35,314 nucleotides of DNA, taken from contig MCFG01000537.1 in the NCBI GenBank assembly GCA_002104895.1, forward strand, positions 1 through 35,314. The letters are read 5' to 3'. The position numbers and the translations under genes were made by a program. The stretch is from Anaeromyces robustus. Lineage: Eukaryota; Neocallimastigomycota; Neocallimastigomycetes; Neocallimastigales; Neocallimastigaceae. Of this stretch, positions 1 to 10,115 are shown piece by piece. The notes below the pieces were generated by a model, which had not been told where the DNA came from, did no database searches, and saw nothing but the letters and a program-made list of their open reading frames with translations. Every line of letters begins with the position of its first letter. The first letter of the stretch is position 1.

Positions 1-34
1 TCGAAATAATTATTGCACGACTAAATTTTTCGGA

Positions 35-54
35 GTGCAACCGAAAGGTTGCAC
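35..54. repeat. Perfect 8-bp hairpin with GAAA tetraloop
   Basis: GTGCAACC (35-42) and GGTTGCAC (47-54) are exact reverse complements around a GAAA loop, a GNRA-type tetraloop if transcribed. The stem is half G/C, in contrast to its A/T surroundings. Function unknown; no poly-T tail follows, so a terminator is not indicated. Confidence 0.6.
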
Positions 55-557
55 ATATTCTCAATTAAGATACTTTTAGGTAAAAATCGCAATTGGTTAT
101 CGAGATATGACAATTTAAAATCATAACTCATTTTTGGAAAATTTATATTTATATAATATCTGTTTTATTTATTCACGTGAAGCATGAAGATTTAATTTTT
201 AAATAGTATTGTTTTATAAAAAAAATATTTATTTAATTATTGTTGAAAAATATTGAAATATGAAAATTAATTTCGAAATTTTGATCACGTTATTTTTACA
301 CGTAGTTTCCAAAAGTAGCTTTAAACTTGGATATAAACCCTTCTTAGTCATCTAAACATTGGTCGATATTTTCGATTAAAGTTGCGGCCCAATAATTTGG
401 ATGATTTTTTTGTTAAGGTAAAATTTAATTTTAATTTCGCTTTTTATGCCTTACAACTAAAAATATACTGGCAAAAGCTACTAACTAGAAGTATATACTA
501 GACCTCAAAATAAATATTAAAATTAATAATTAAAATCGCTTCACCTTCACGACCAAC

Positions 558-579
558 CTTCAGTCTTCTGTGACTGAAG
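558..579. repeat. Perfect 8-bp hairpin
   Basis: CTTCAGTC (558-565) pairs with GACTGAAG (572-579) across a six-base loop. It is one of three compact hairpins in this otherwise featureless start of the window. No adjoining gene is visible to give it a role. Confidence 0.55.
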
Positions 580-678
580 TTCCTTATTTGCCAGATCTTA
601 CGAAAGTATTGAACTTGAACATCCGATATTGCGTGCTTTTTATCACACTATAATTCCTTTCCCCAAAGCTTCATAGCT

Positions 679-705
679 AATAGTAAATCCGAAGGATTTA
701 CTATT
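679..705. repeat. Perfect 12-bp hairpin with 3-nt loop
   Basis: AATAGTAAATCC (679-690) is followed after GAA by its exact reverse complement GGATTTACTATT (694-705). Weaker outer pairing (ATAGC at 673-677 with GCTAT at 714-718) could lengthen the structure. A 12-bp stem with a 3-base loop is unlikely to be chance, but no function can be assigned from sequence. Confidence 0.6.
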
Positions 706-2200
706 GGTTATTCGCTATTGATATAATAAAAATTTCTTATTGAATTAATATATTTAAATATATTACTATATATTTTAATATATTAATTCAAAAAAATTTT
801 TTCTATTAAAAATTTAATACTCTTATCCAATCATAGTTGTATTTTATGTAATAATGAAATACAATACTAATAATAAATAATAATAGAGAAAATGAATGAA
901 AGATAATTCAATAATAATAAATTACATTGTAATATTATTATTATTAATTATTTATTCATTTTTGATTTCTTTATTATTATTCTATATATATATACAATAT
1001 ACTAAGATTTTTTTATAATACTCATTAATAATAATATTATTATTATCTTTTTTTTTATTATAAATTTCTTATATATATGAATTTTTTAAATTTCTTATTA
1101 TTCATTATGAACTATAAATATTTATTTATTTATTTTTCATATTCTATATAATATTATAATTTTTTTATCTATCTATATATACAATGTAAATTTTTTATAT
1201 TATCTTAATAATATTTAAGAATATTGTTAATATTTTTTATTTATATTTATATATTTTATATTTTCATTAACCTTTATAAATTATTATATACTTTTTATTA
1301 TATAATATTATTTTTTATTTGTTTATTTATTTTTATAAATGAATGAATATGGATAATTTTATATAATATCTTATATATATATAATTTTTTCAACTTTTAC
1401 TCTAATATATATATATATAAGAAATTTTTATGAATAATGAAATATTTATTTATAATAATTTTTTTCATGTATATATATTTATTTAATTTTATATACTTAA
1501 CTCATTTTATATATATTTAGTAAAGATAAATTAATTTCGATATTTATTTATTTATTTATTTATTTAGATATATATAAAAATTTAATTTTATTTTTATTTT
1601 GATATATATAAATTTTTTCAAATCTTACTAATATATATATAATAGTTGTAATGAAAATTCTATTTTTTCTTAATAGTGTTAATTAATATATATATTGTAA
1701 TCCTTAGATTATAGTATTTATTTAATTTTCTACTATTATTAAAAAATTTTATTTTCACTATATCAATGTTATATATATATATTATTAATTTAAATTCTTT
1801 TATGTAAATTTTTTATTAACATTATATATATGGATATCTATTTATTTAGTTATTTATATATATAATTGTTTTTATAAGATTTTACATATATCATTATTTA
1901 TATAATTACGTATTGTAATATGTTTTGTATTGCAGATCACGTAATTAACTTAGAATAGAACATTGAAATACATTAATGTAAGGGTTTTAGTACGTTTTAC
2001 GTAACTTTAAAAACCTTATTTTATTAACGTATTTTAGCTTAGTTTAATTTTTATTTATCTCATGTAATAATAATTTTTAATAATTCATGTATAACTTTTG
2101 ATTGTATACGTTTAGCATTATTTTCTCAAGTATATAGGTTTATTATTATTTATTATTATATTAATTATCTCTATTAAAAATTTTTACTGTGTTACTTTTC

Positions 2201-2528
2201 TTAGAATTACACAAGAATTTTGATATTATTATCATTTTATTTTATTGTGCAACCCTTTTATGAGTTCACTATAAATTATTTTGATTATCATATCATTAAT
2301 TTTTGTTGTACTACTCTTAAGATTGTTTCACAAGAAAAATTTTTTCTGATTTCATATTTATATATATATCTTGCATAGATATACTTTGTTTTTCATAAAT
2401 TTTTTCTATATATGTAGTTTTATATATATAGTTTTTTTTACTCTATTTTCATCTTTTTTTCTCTTTTATTTTATTTTTTTTTAACGCATACAATTCCAAA
2501 TAATTAATAAAATGATCATTAAAAACCT
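2201..2528. repeat. Left terminal inverted repeat of the MULE
   Basis: Read on the minus strand this arm matches 4497-4786 over its whole length. Shared blocks include AGGTTTTTAAT at the inner edge, GAATTGTATG, the word AAGAGTAGTACAACAAAA, and GTGTAA(C/T)TCTAA at the outer edge. Several small indels separate the two arms. Similarity stops at 2528 on the inner side. Confidence 0.7.
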
Positions 2529-2800
2529 TTCCCCAAGAAAGCGTGCTTTTCACACTACCCACTTTTATCAATACCTCAGTAGCTAATTGACTATAGTTTC
2601 TTAACCTACAAAAACTAGTTAAAATATTTTAGGAATTTCAAAAATTGGAAACGATCATATGCTTCGCATGAACTTTTTATTTTATTTTAGATATCAAATA
2701 TGTATTCAGGGTTTATAAAGGGTAAGTTAGAAATAGCTTTATAATAAATATATAAAATATTATTATCTTCCACTTCTTTATAATGCATTTTTGTTAATTT

Positions 2801-4287
2801 CTAATAATCTTTTATAATGCCAAATACAATATTTAATATATATTTCAAGAAAACTTTTTTTACTGTAGTTGATATACCTTTTTTCAAAATCACAGTGGAA
2901 ATTTTTTGGTGTGATTCCAATATTATTATTATATTTAATAACATTTTTTTTATTTCTTCAAATAATATTTCATAAGTTGATTGCTTTTTATCTTTTAATA
3001 CCGAAAAAGAAGTAGTATAAAAGCCATTTAATTCTGTAACATATGTTCTGGTAATAAACACCTGCTAACTAATTAAAGAAGCAATAAAAAATGTTCCATC
3101 TGCAAATATATCTTTATCATATTTAGAGAATAACTTTGGAATGGGTATTGAAAAATTACTAAATTAGAATTTTTGAAAATTATAAAATTTTATTCTTGTT
3201 CTGTAATTTTCTGATTCATCAGGAATTTCTTTGAAAGTTTTAATATCAGGAAATAATTGCTTATTTCTACTTCTTGATAATTGGGATTTAATTGAATTAT
3301 ATTAAGGACATATAAATCCCATTTCTTGAGAATTTTCATCAAATATTCGTTTAGGCTTCATATGTAAAGGATTGAAAAGAAATAGATTACAATAACACAA
3401 ACACTAAAATAAGAAAATAAAAATAACGAAATATAAAATTTGTTTTGTTAAATATATGTTTTATTAATTTTTTTTGAGAATTAAAAAATATAAAATAATA
3501 ACAATTACACCTTTCAAAATTTAAGAAATTTTGAAGTATTTTTATATTTTTTCATAATTATATTTATTATATGTTATACTAATTTATTTATAATTAATTT
3601 CTATTTATTTACGGACTATCTAACTAACTAAACTTTATTATTTAATAAATTTATTTATTATTTCTAAAAATAGAAATTTTAAATTAACTATTAAAACTAA
3701 GACTAAATAATTTCAATTGAGTTCATTTATTATTTATTTATTATTCTAATTTTAATAATATATTTATTATATATTTTAAATTTAAAAACAATGAAAAAAT
3801 TTTATAAATTAAAAATTAAAATTAATATTTCACAAAATAAATTATTAATTTATTTTGTTTTGAACTTTATTTAATTGATTTAAATTATTGTTTCACAATA
3901 ATTTTACAGAAATATTTTTTGTAATTCAGTTACTTGTAAAGTGGCAGAATTTACAATTAAAGATATTATAATGTGGCGCATAATATCTTTAAACATATCT
4001 AAAGGAATTGAACTCTTTCTTATTTCATTTTTAATTTTATGTTTTGTAATTGAAATAGATTTACTAAATTCTTTCTTAAGATGATTATGTGAATTATCAT
4101 ATTTTAAAACCTCATTATTATTTAAAATAATGAAAGATTTACATTTATTTAATGTTCTATATTCAGTACATACGTTTGTATTATCTTTTTTAAGAATTGA
4201 AAAATTATATTTATATTTTCTATTTATTATAATTTGTTCTTTTCCCCTATTTGTTTCACTTATCTCAATTTTTAGTTTTTTATCCAT
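2801..4287 (-). pseudogene. MULE-type transposase with N-terminal FLYWCH-like zinc finger, broken
   Basis: The reading starts at ATG 4287. Residues about 30-75 fit a FLYWCH/FAR1-type zinc finger: a cysteine, then NKCKSF, then a closing SHNH. The frame is cut after about residue 98 by a solo LTR (3364-3993). Removing it and one copy of the 5-bp duplication rejoins the frame as ...PLDM-KPKRIF. Downstream the frame runs through stops and an A-run frameshift but still shows MULE transposase words: YDKDIFADGTFF, FITRTYVTELNGFYTT and FHCDFEKGIS, the last holding the second catalytic Asp of the DDE triad. The C-terminal part, including the CxxH and final Glu region, is missing. Clearly non-functional; family call is by motif only. 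Confidence 0.65.
3364..3993 (-). mobile_element. Solo LTR, family A, inserted in the MULE transposase
   Basis: A 630-bp copy of the family-A LTR in minus orientation. Its ends are GTAAAGG and ...ATCTTTAAA, flanked by a perfect 5-bp duplication CATAT (3359-3363 and 3994-3998). It matches the LTRs of the gypsy element at 11304-17722 along most of its length, but has the other type of 5' end (hairpin AAAGATATTAT/ATAATATCTTT). No internal retrotransposon sequence remains, so it is a product of LTR-LTR recombination. Confidence 0.75.
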
Positions 4288-4496
4288 TTTATATTATAAA
4301 TTTTTTTTATTATTTGTTATTGTCTTTTTAATAAATTTAATTAATACCCTATAAAGTATAAATTAAATTTTACTATTGTTATACAGATGTTATTCATGTC
4401 TCCCATAGAACATATGAGTATATGAAAATGTTATGTTTACGTGTTTATCATATTATACAAACAGATTTAAGTAAAATTCACGTGATATTCAGGATT

Positions 4497-4786
4497 AGGT
4501 TTTTAATAATTACTTTATTATTAAATTTAGAATTGTATGAATTAAAAATTATAATAAAATAAAGGAGAAAATAAGTAAAAAAGTGTAAAAAACTATTACA
4601 TATATATAATAATTAGAAAATTTTAACTGTGAATTTATCATAAGAGTAGTACAACAAAATTTTATAATAAAATAATCAAAAAATTTCATTGTTAAACTCA
4701 AAAAGGTTATACAATAAAATAAAACGAAATTTTTTGATAATAATAATTTTTTGATAATATCAAAAAATTTCGTTGTGTAACTCTAA
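4497..4786. repeat. Right terminal inverted repeat of the MULE
   Basis: Inverted partner of 2201-2528. It carries its own perfect 17-bp inverted repeat at 4723-4739/4758-4774. The arm lies upstream of the transposase start at 4287 and so probably held the promoter, as is usual for Mutator TIRs. Confidence 0.7.
4723..4774. repeat. Perfect 17-bp inverted repeat inside the right TIR
   Basis: AACGAAATTTTTTGATA (4723-4739) is repeated as its exact reverse complement at 4758-4774, with an 18-base spacer that carries a second TTTTTTGATA. The equivalent part of the left TIR (about 2205-2250) has lost it or never had it. Confidence 0.6.
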
Positions 4787-4901
4787 TAATTATTATGAAA
4801 AGAAAAATTAGAAAGTATATTATTATAAAAAAAACAAAAAATAATATTTTGTTTGTTGGTTTAATCTATTTGTATATCTATTTATTTACCAATTTACATA
4901 T

Positions 4902-4932
<31 letters not shown>

Positions 4933-5037
4933 CATATTTTAAACTATTCAATAATTTGATATATATATTTTTAATATATATATATTAAAATATTCTATAC
5001 ATTTTATATTTTTATATTTTTTTTATTTATTTATTTC
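4787..5037. repeat. AT-rich spacer with TTTA microsatellite
   Basis: Simple A/T sequence between the MULE and the dead secreted-protein gene. A TTTA run of about nine units lies near 4899-4934. Nothing else recognised. Confidence 0.6.
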
Positions 5038-5493
5038 TTAAACTTGATAACTATTCCCTTTAATGATTTCTACTTGTGTGGTACATTCATCTCCATTAGT
5101 AAGGAATGTCAATATTAATTTGTAGTCTTTGTGTATTATATCAACTTTGATTTCATTTTTATAAACCTTGGCTAACATATTATCCATACTTTTCCATTTA
5201 CTTTTATCGCAATAATTAGCATAAATAATTTTTGTTCTGTCATTTATTGGACAAGCCTCAGACATTATTCTTATTCTTTTATAAACGTCATTATCCTAAT
5301 ACTATGCAAAATTACTTTCATATGCTGGATTATATCTGCAATCACTAGAGACTTTTATGCTATTTCTAAATAATATCCCTGGTTTATCACTATCAATATT
5401 TTTTATTGCCAAATTTTTATCCAAAGTTGAAATTACTGAATTTAAATTGCATAAAAAAACAATAAAGCAATAAAATATGCAGAATGATTTTAT
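5038..5493 (-). pseudogene. Dead small secreted-protein gene (lost ATG, two stops)
   Basis: One continuous minus-strand frame of 152 codons begins with a typical secretory signal: Lys then a hydrophobic run (FCIFYCFIVFLC), then N-L-N-S-V-I-S-T. The expected start codon reads ATA at 5493-5491, one base from ATG. Two TAG stops, two codons apart, interrupt the middle of the frame just after the residues Y-E-S-N-F-A; the rest stays open to a normal TAA at 5038. Four cysteines lie after the signal. The domain is not recognised. If the stops were an unrecognised intron the gene could be alive, but no splice sites bracket them. The open part after the second stop could encode at most a 75-residue fragment from the ATG at 5265. 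Confidence 0.5.
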
Positions 5494-5738
5494 TTTTTTC
5501 TTTTAATACCAATTATATCTATTTTTTTTAGATAAAATATTAAAATTTCTATATAAATAAAATATTATCATTTATTAAATATTAAATATATATAAAACTT
5601 TTTATTTTGCTCCTAATAGAAAGTGACACTAAGTGGAAAAAGAAACTTTAATAGCCAGAAGTTCTTTATTGGTGATCATTAGATTGTAGTTTCTATGGAG
5701 TTAATATTGGGATTTGAACTAGTAATTTTTATTATGGC
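5494..5738. other. Unassigned spacer before an LTR insertion
   Basis: No gene seen. It continues past the LTR at 5739-6443 into 6449-6640: removing that LTR and one ATGGC duplication joins the two parts. Somewhat more complex than neighbouring AT deserts, so it may be decayed copia leader or gag, but no motif supports that. Confidence 0.4.
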
Positions 5739-6443
5739 TGTAACGAATCCCTCAATTAGTAAAATAGTAACCATGGTCTAGTGGTTAGTAACTATGACCA
5801 TCTGGGCGAACACTCTGGGTTCGACTCACACCTTGTTCCAAATTTTATAAAAATTTTATTTTAAATTTATTTATTATAAATTTCTGTATTTTATTCTGTA
5901 TTTGTTTCTGTATTTTATTTCTGTATTTCTTTATAGAATTACATGGAATAAAATTAGAAACTTTAAGAAAAAATTATATAATATTTCTTTATTTTTCTAT
6001 GAGATTCATTTTATAACAAAATATCTTAGTTTCTAGCAATTTTTATTATTTTTTATGAACTTTTATTTTTAAAACTATTTTTCCGCAAAAAGTATAAATA
6101 GGTGTAAAACTTTTAGTTAAAATATTTTTCTTTGTGCTTTTACTCTTTTAATAACTTTTATATATATTAGTAATAATTAATTCATAAGTAGTTCGAAATA
6201 CTACAAAGATTAGTTATTATTAATTTTTAATAATTAATAAAACTATATTCTAATAAAACAAATTTTAAATAAAAAATAAATTAAAATTATACTAATATAT
6301 ATCGACGCCGACCTTCCGGGTTAACAAAGGAAAGGTGTTCCGATATTACAAAGTATAATTAACTTTCCTTTATTTTATTTTCTTTTCGTGTACGTTTTCA
6401 ATATCGGTGTCAATTGTAATATTGGAACTACCGTTCCGTTACA
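5739..6443 (+). mobile_element. LTR-like element L1 with tRNA-like head (solo LTR)
   Basis: A 705-bp unit starting TGTAACGAATC and ending CCGTTACA, flanked by a perfect 5-bp duplication ATGGC (5734-5738 and 6444-6448). TG...CA ends, short inverted termini (TGTAACG/CGTTACA) and a 5-bp target duplication are those of an LTR. A tRNA-like segment lies 30 bp in, and TATAAATA at 6093-6100 would be the core promoter. The last 140 bp are unusually GC-containing (CGACGCCGACC near 6303). Two relatives with the same head are at 9719-10115 and 11917-13326 (both minus). No coding sequence inside. Confidence 0.75.
5768..5840 (+). promoter_or_regulatory. tRNA-like A-box/B-box segment in L1
   Basis: A perfect RNA polymerase III A-box-like word TGGTCTAGTGG (5774-5784) is followed 33 bp later by a B-box-like GGTTCGACTC (5818-5827), the spacing found inside tRNA genes. 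The acceptor arms do not pair, so this is not an intact tRNA. A hairpin ATGGTC-TAGT / ACTA-T-GACCAT (5773-5801, one bulge) overlaps the A box and is preserved in the two related LTRs. It could be an internal Pol III promoter or an RNA structure; a tRNA-derived SINE head captured by an LTR is the alternative. Confidence 0.55.
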
Positions 6444-6640
6444 ATGGCTATGTTTTAACTGTTTGGTATAATTTGGGCAATGATAGTATTATTTTTATTG
6501 GTTAAATTTAAGTAAGTTTTATTGTTGATCTTTTTGATATTTAAATATATGCCCATTTATGTTAGTTTTATACTACTGATCAAGTTCTTGTTAATGTTTT
6601 TTGAATAAAGGACTTTATCCAGTAGCCATTAATCTTCCCA
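6444..6640. other. Unassigned stretch between L1 and the copia integrase
   Basis: Begins with the right ATGGC duplication of L1. No open frame or motif recognised. By position it would be the gag/protease part of the copia element, but it is too decayed or too short to confirm. Confidence 0.35.
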
Positions 6641-7394
6641 TGAAATAACCTTCGAAAACGCAGGGAGAGTTGTTGACACAACTCATGGTGATTTTTTCTT
6701 CTCTGAAATTTTCCAAAAAAAACTAATGAACTTAACCTCGAGTACTAGTAAAAGAATCATTCTAACTTTAATTGACGAATATTCCAGAAAATCATGGATA
6801 TTCCTATTGAAAGATAAAAAGGAAGTTGCAAAAACTGTTATTGAATTTTTTAAAAATATTACTAATAAATAAGATCTTAAAATATTTTAAAACAGATAAT
6901 GGAAAGGAATTTAAAAAAAAAAAAAAGATCATAAATTTCTGTTCAAAAATTGGTATCAGTAAAGTCTACTCGCTACCATACACTCCCGAAATCAATGGAA
7001 AGGCTGAAAGGTTCAATCATACTCTTATCAATTGTGCAAAAGCCATGTTATCCTCTAGCAGATTAAATACTAGATTCTGGGATTACGCTGTCAATTATGG
7101 AAACTTTTTTACAACATTAATCCCCATAAAGGAATTGGAAATGGTATTCCTAATGAAATATTTTTTAAAAAGAAAGTTGATTTGAAATACGTAAAAACGT
7201 TTGGATGTATAGCCCATTACAAAGAAAATTTGACAACAGCAAAAAAGGTGTTTTCTTAGCTTTAGGCATGACTGCTACATATAATGGATTATGAAGACTT
7301 TAAACTACATCTTGTCTAAGAAACTGTATTCGAAGAGAATCTACCATCAAACTTAACCTTGTAGAAGAAATCTTGGAATTGATTTCAGACTATC
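6640..7394 (+). pseudogene. Ty1/copia integrase remnant
   Basis: Frame-broken but plainly copia-type integrase. Words in order are VDTTHGDFF (6674 on), TLIDEYSRKSWIFLLKDK, then KTDNGKEF (second catalytic Asp), then YTPEINGKAERFNHTL with the catalytic Glu, then FWDYAVNY and KTFGCIAHY. A 119-codon piece from about 6826 to 7185 remains open; it has an A-run frameshift near 6915 and another near 7100. The remnant ends at 7394, where a solo LTR begins. The integrase would have inserted the element cDNA into the genome. Confidence 0.75.
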
Positions 7395-8016
7395 TGTAAA
7401 GAGTTTGTTTAAGTAGATTACAACAAATAAAAATACACTAACACACGAATTAAAAAAAAAACACGTTAATAAAAATTTGTTTTATTAAAATATAAGTTTT
7501 ATTAATTATTTAAGAATTAAAAAATATAAGTTAATAACAATTACATTTTTTCAAATTACGTAAAATTTTCTTGGCTATTTATATTTTTTATTAATTATAA
7601 TATATTTTTCCTATTTATTTATAATATATTTCTATTTAAAACTATCCTAATAAATTTTATTTATTAATAAAATTTAAATTATAACTAAATTTAGTAAACT
7701 AAAATTACTAATTTAAACTAAATATTATTTTATTTGAATTTATTCTATTTATTATTTATTTATTATTTTAATATTAATACTATATTTATTATATATTTTA
7801 AATTTAAAAACAATGGAAAATTTCATAAATTAAAAGTGAAAAAATTAATATTTCACAAAATAAATTAATAATTTATTTTGTTTTGAACTTTATTTAATTG
7901 ATTTAAATTATTGTTTCACAATAATTTTACAGAAATATTTTTTGTAATTCAGTTACTTGAAAAGTGGCTGAATTTACAATTAAAGATATTATAATGTGGC
8001 GTATAATATCTTTACA
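7395..8016 (-). mobile_element. Solo LTR, family A, in copia
   Basis: 622 bp with TGTAAAG...CTTTACA ends. The flanks CTATC (7390-7394) and CCATC (8017-8021) form a 5-bp target duplication with one mismatch. It interrupts the copia coding region between integrase and RT. Together with 8660-9282 and 18997-19623 it forms a sub-branch marked by a shared form of the 3' half (CTAAATTTAG block). Confidence 0.75.
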
Positions 8017-8659
8017 CCATCATCTGCTGATAGTTTTCCAACGATACAGATGATGAATGTAAAACAACCACTATTAATAATAATGACACGCTCACAAATA
8101 ATAAACTTTACGATACTTCAGTAAATGAGCAAACAACTACATCCGATAACAAAAATAATTCAACACCTGAATACGAAATAGAATCCAGTACTGAAATTGA
8201 GGATGGTACTCAACCAAACATTACCCAAAATAAAAATAATAATAATACACGAAAAATAAATGAAGTCACAACAAATGATAATATACAAAACAATTACTTT
8301 GTCACTACGAATAAAAAAGTTATTACGAAAAATAAAAGTCACGATAAAATTCAAAAGAATGATCCCGAACTTAGTTTTACTATAGAAGATTTAATTGAAT
8401 CAGGCCGTCAAAGGAATGATACTATTACTTCATTCCTAAAGAACAATGATTTCGAACAATTAATTTCTGAGCCTTGCATATTTAAAAGAACTCGAAATGG
8501 AAATACTAACTGTATCGTAAGTATATACGTTGTTGACATGATCATCACGAAAAAAACAAATGAGATTGAAAAAACAATTAAAATGATAAAAAATAATTTT
8601 AAAATATCAAATTGTTAAGAAATATAATTATTTATTAGGAATAAAAGTTGAGAAAAAGG
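8017..8659 (+). pseudogene. Ty1/copia linker and reverse transcriptase fragment
   Basis: An asparagine/threonine-rich open stretch (about 8035-8400), as found between copia integrase and RT, runs into FTIEDLIESG and then directly into the C-terminal part of RT: NNDFEQLISEPCIFKR, then IYVVDMIIT (8523-8549). The catalytic YVDD box reads YVVD here (8526-8537), so the enzyme would be dead. The first two thirds of RT are absent: an internal deletion near 8440. A stop occurs near 8617. The frame continues after the next solo LTR as ...VEK-G-D. Confidence 0.65.
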
Positions 8660-9282
8660 TGTAAAGATATTATGCGCCACATTATAATATCTTTAATTGT
8701 AAATTCAGCCACTTTACAAGTAACTGAATTACAAAAAATATTTCTGTAAAATTATTGCGAAACAATAATTTAAATCAATTAAATAAAGTTCAAAACAAAA
8801 TAAATTATTAATTTATTTTGTGAAATATTAATTTTTTCACTTTTAATTTATGAAATTTTCCATTGTTTTTAAATTTAAAATATATAATAAATATAGTATT
8901 AATATTAAAATAATAAATAAATAATAAATAGATTAAATTCAAATAAAATAGTATTTAGTTTAAATTAGTAATTTTAGTTTACTAAATTTAGTTATAGTTT
9001 ATATTTTATTAATAAATAAAATTTATTAGGATAGTTTTATATAGAAATATATTATAAATAAATAGGAAAAATATATTATATTATAATTAATAAAAAATAT
9101 AAATAGTCAAGAAAATTTTATGTAATTTGAAAAAATGTAATTGTTATTGTTTTATATTTTTTTAATTCTTAAATAATTAATAAAAATTTATATTTTAATA
9201 AAACAAATTTTTATTAATGTATTTTTTTAATTTTAGTGTCAGTGTTTTTATTTGTTGTAATCTATTTTAATAAATCTTTTAC
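8660..9282 (+). mobile_element. Solo LTR, family A, in copia (opposite orientation)
   Basis: TGTAAAGATATTATG start and AATCTTTTAC(A) end, with the 5-bp duplication AAAGG (8655-8659 and 9283-9287). It is in the same orientation as the gypsy element. It is the near mirror image of the solo LTR at 7395-8016, so the two form an inverted pair of about 620 bp with a 643-bp spacer. A terminal hairpin (8663-8673/8684-8694) and a second stem (8698-8733) are visible in its 5' end. Confidence 0.75.
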
Positions 9283-9283
9283 A

Positions 9284-9718
9284 AAGGGGATATAATTATT
9301 CTATTTCTCAAACAAACTATATTGAAAATATATTATTAAAATTCAAAATCAATAATACTCGTAAAGTAAAAACACCATGTACTGGTGATAATCAAAATGA
9401 AAATAAAAATTTATTTGACAAAACAACTTACAAAAGCCCACATGGATCATTAATATATTTAGCAAAATGTAGTTGCCCCGATATTTCTTTTGTTGTTAGC
9501 AAAGCTTCTCGTACTGCAGAGAATCATACTATTTCCGACTGGTATAAGGTAATAAATATATTTAAATATTTAAATTCAACTAAAATTATAAATAACATAC
9601 ACTGGAACAGGGGAATTTATTGCAATAACTGACTCTGATTCAAGAGGAGATTCAAAAGATAAAAAATCTACTTCAGGACACATTATTTTAATTGGAAACG
9701 ATCCAATTTGCTGGTCCT
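9284..9718 (+). pseudogene. Ty1/copia RT tail and RNase H start
   Basis: Continues the copia frame after the solo LTR: SQTNYIENILLKFKIN, then SPHGSLIYLAKCSCPDISF (the conserved G-x-L-x-Y-L box), then FIAITDSDSRGD with the first RNase H Asp, KSTSGHIIL and DPICWS. The cut at GTCCT (9714-9718) falls within the W-S-S-K-K-Q motif; the rest of that motif resumes at 10116. A few frame shifts are present (for example near 9595). Confidence 0.7.
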
Positions 9719-10115
9719 TGTCAAGAACTGAAGTGTTCGACAACAATACAAAATATACTTTTCCTTCTTAATGTAAAATAAAAATTTATTATCGAACACA
9801 AAACTACTTTACAAGTTAGTGTTAAATAATTATTTTTATTTATTAATAATAATAACTCGAATTTTTTATAAAATTTTTTAGAGAAAAATTCACTCGTATT
9901 TATACTAAAAATTTTAAAATAATTTTTAAAATTTTTTTAGTGACCAAAATTTAACCAATCAGAATAATTTTTTATTTGATAAAATTTATGGTAAAAAATA
10001 AAAATAATAAAAATATGATATTTTGGAATTGAGAGGTTTCGAACTCGAGAGGTTCGAACCATAGTCTTAGTTACTAACTACTAAGACAGGTTATTCATTT
10101 TCATGATTCGTTACA
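9719..10115 (-). mobile_element. LTR-like element L3 with tRNA-like head (solo LTR)
   Basis: 397 bp. Read on the minus strand it starts TGTAACGAATC, as L1 does, and ends TTCTTGACA. It is flanked by an exact 5-bp duplication GTCCT (9714-9718 and 10116-10120) inside the copia RNase H codons; removing it restores C-W-S-S-K-K-Q. A TATA box is at 9897-9904 (minus). Shorter than L1 (705) and L2 (1410) but with the same head, so a separate subfamily. Confidence 0.75.
10041..10095 (-). promoter_or_regulatory. tRNA-like A-box/B-box segment in L3
   Basis: On the minus strand a TGTCTTAGTAG A-box-like word precedes GGTTCGAACC (10051-10060), a B-box-like palindrome. A perfect 8-bp stem GTCTTAGT/ACTAAGAC (10064-10071 and 10080-10087) replaces the ATGGTC-TAGT stem of L1: the paired bases changed together, while the loop AGTTAGTA stayed close to GGTTAGTA of L1. 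Confidence 0.5.

Larger units (their letters stand above)
1..2200. other. AT-rich intergenic stretch, no gene seen
   Basis: No open frame longer than noise and no recognisable domain is visible on either strand. From about 720 to 1900 the sequence is almost pure A/T with short TATATA and TTTA runs. The first 720 bases are more complex and hold three perfect hairpins, listed separately. The words GCGTGCTTTT and CACACTA near 630-652 recur near 2540-2558, as does CCTTTCCCCAA (656-666 and 2525-2535), which suggests a decayed dispersed repeat. Confidence 0.6.
2201..4786. mobile_element. Degenerate Mutator-like (MULE) DNA transposon with long TIRs
   Basis: Two inverted arms of about 300 bp (2201-2528 and 4497-4786) flank a broken transposase-like gene read from the minus strand. 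Long terminal inverted repeats around a FLYWCH/MULE transposase are the known architecture of Mutator-like elements. The arms are diverged, with several indels, so the element is old. A solo LTR sits inside the transposase gene. MULE insertions usually make 8-11 bp target duplications; I could not fix the outermost TIR base, so none is claimed. Confidence 0.7.

Noticed and set aside
4130-4354. A 74-codon plus-strand membrane protein
   Set aside because: Hydrophobic only because it is the reverse reading of the lysine-rich MULE transposase start on the minus strand.
5768-5840. A genuine tRNA gene at 5768-5840 (and 12346-12424, minus)
   Set aside because: The A and B boxes are good but the 5' and 3' acceptor strands do not pair, the T stem has mismatches and no proper anticodon arm forms; the segment lies inside LTR-like elements.
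8160-8354. A 64-codon minus-strand membrane protein
   Set aside because: Antisense shadow of the asparagine-rich copia linker.
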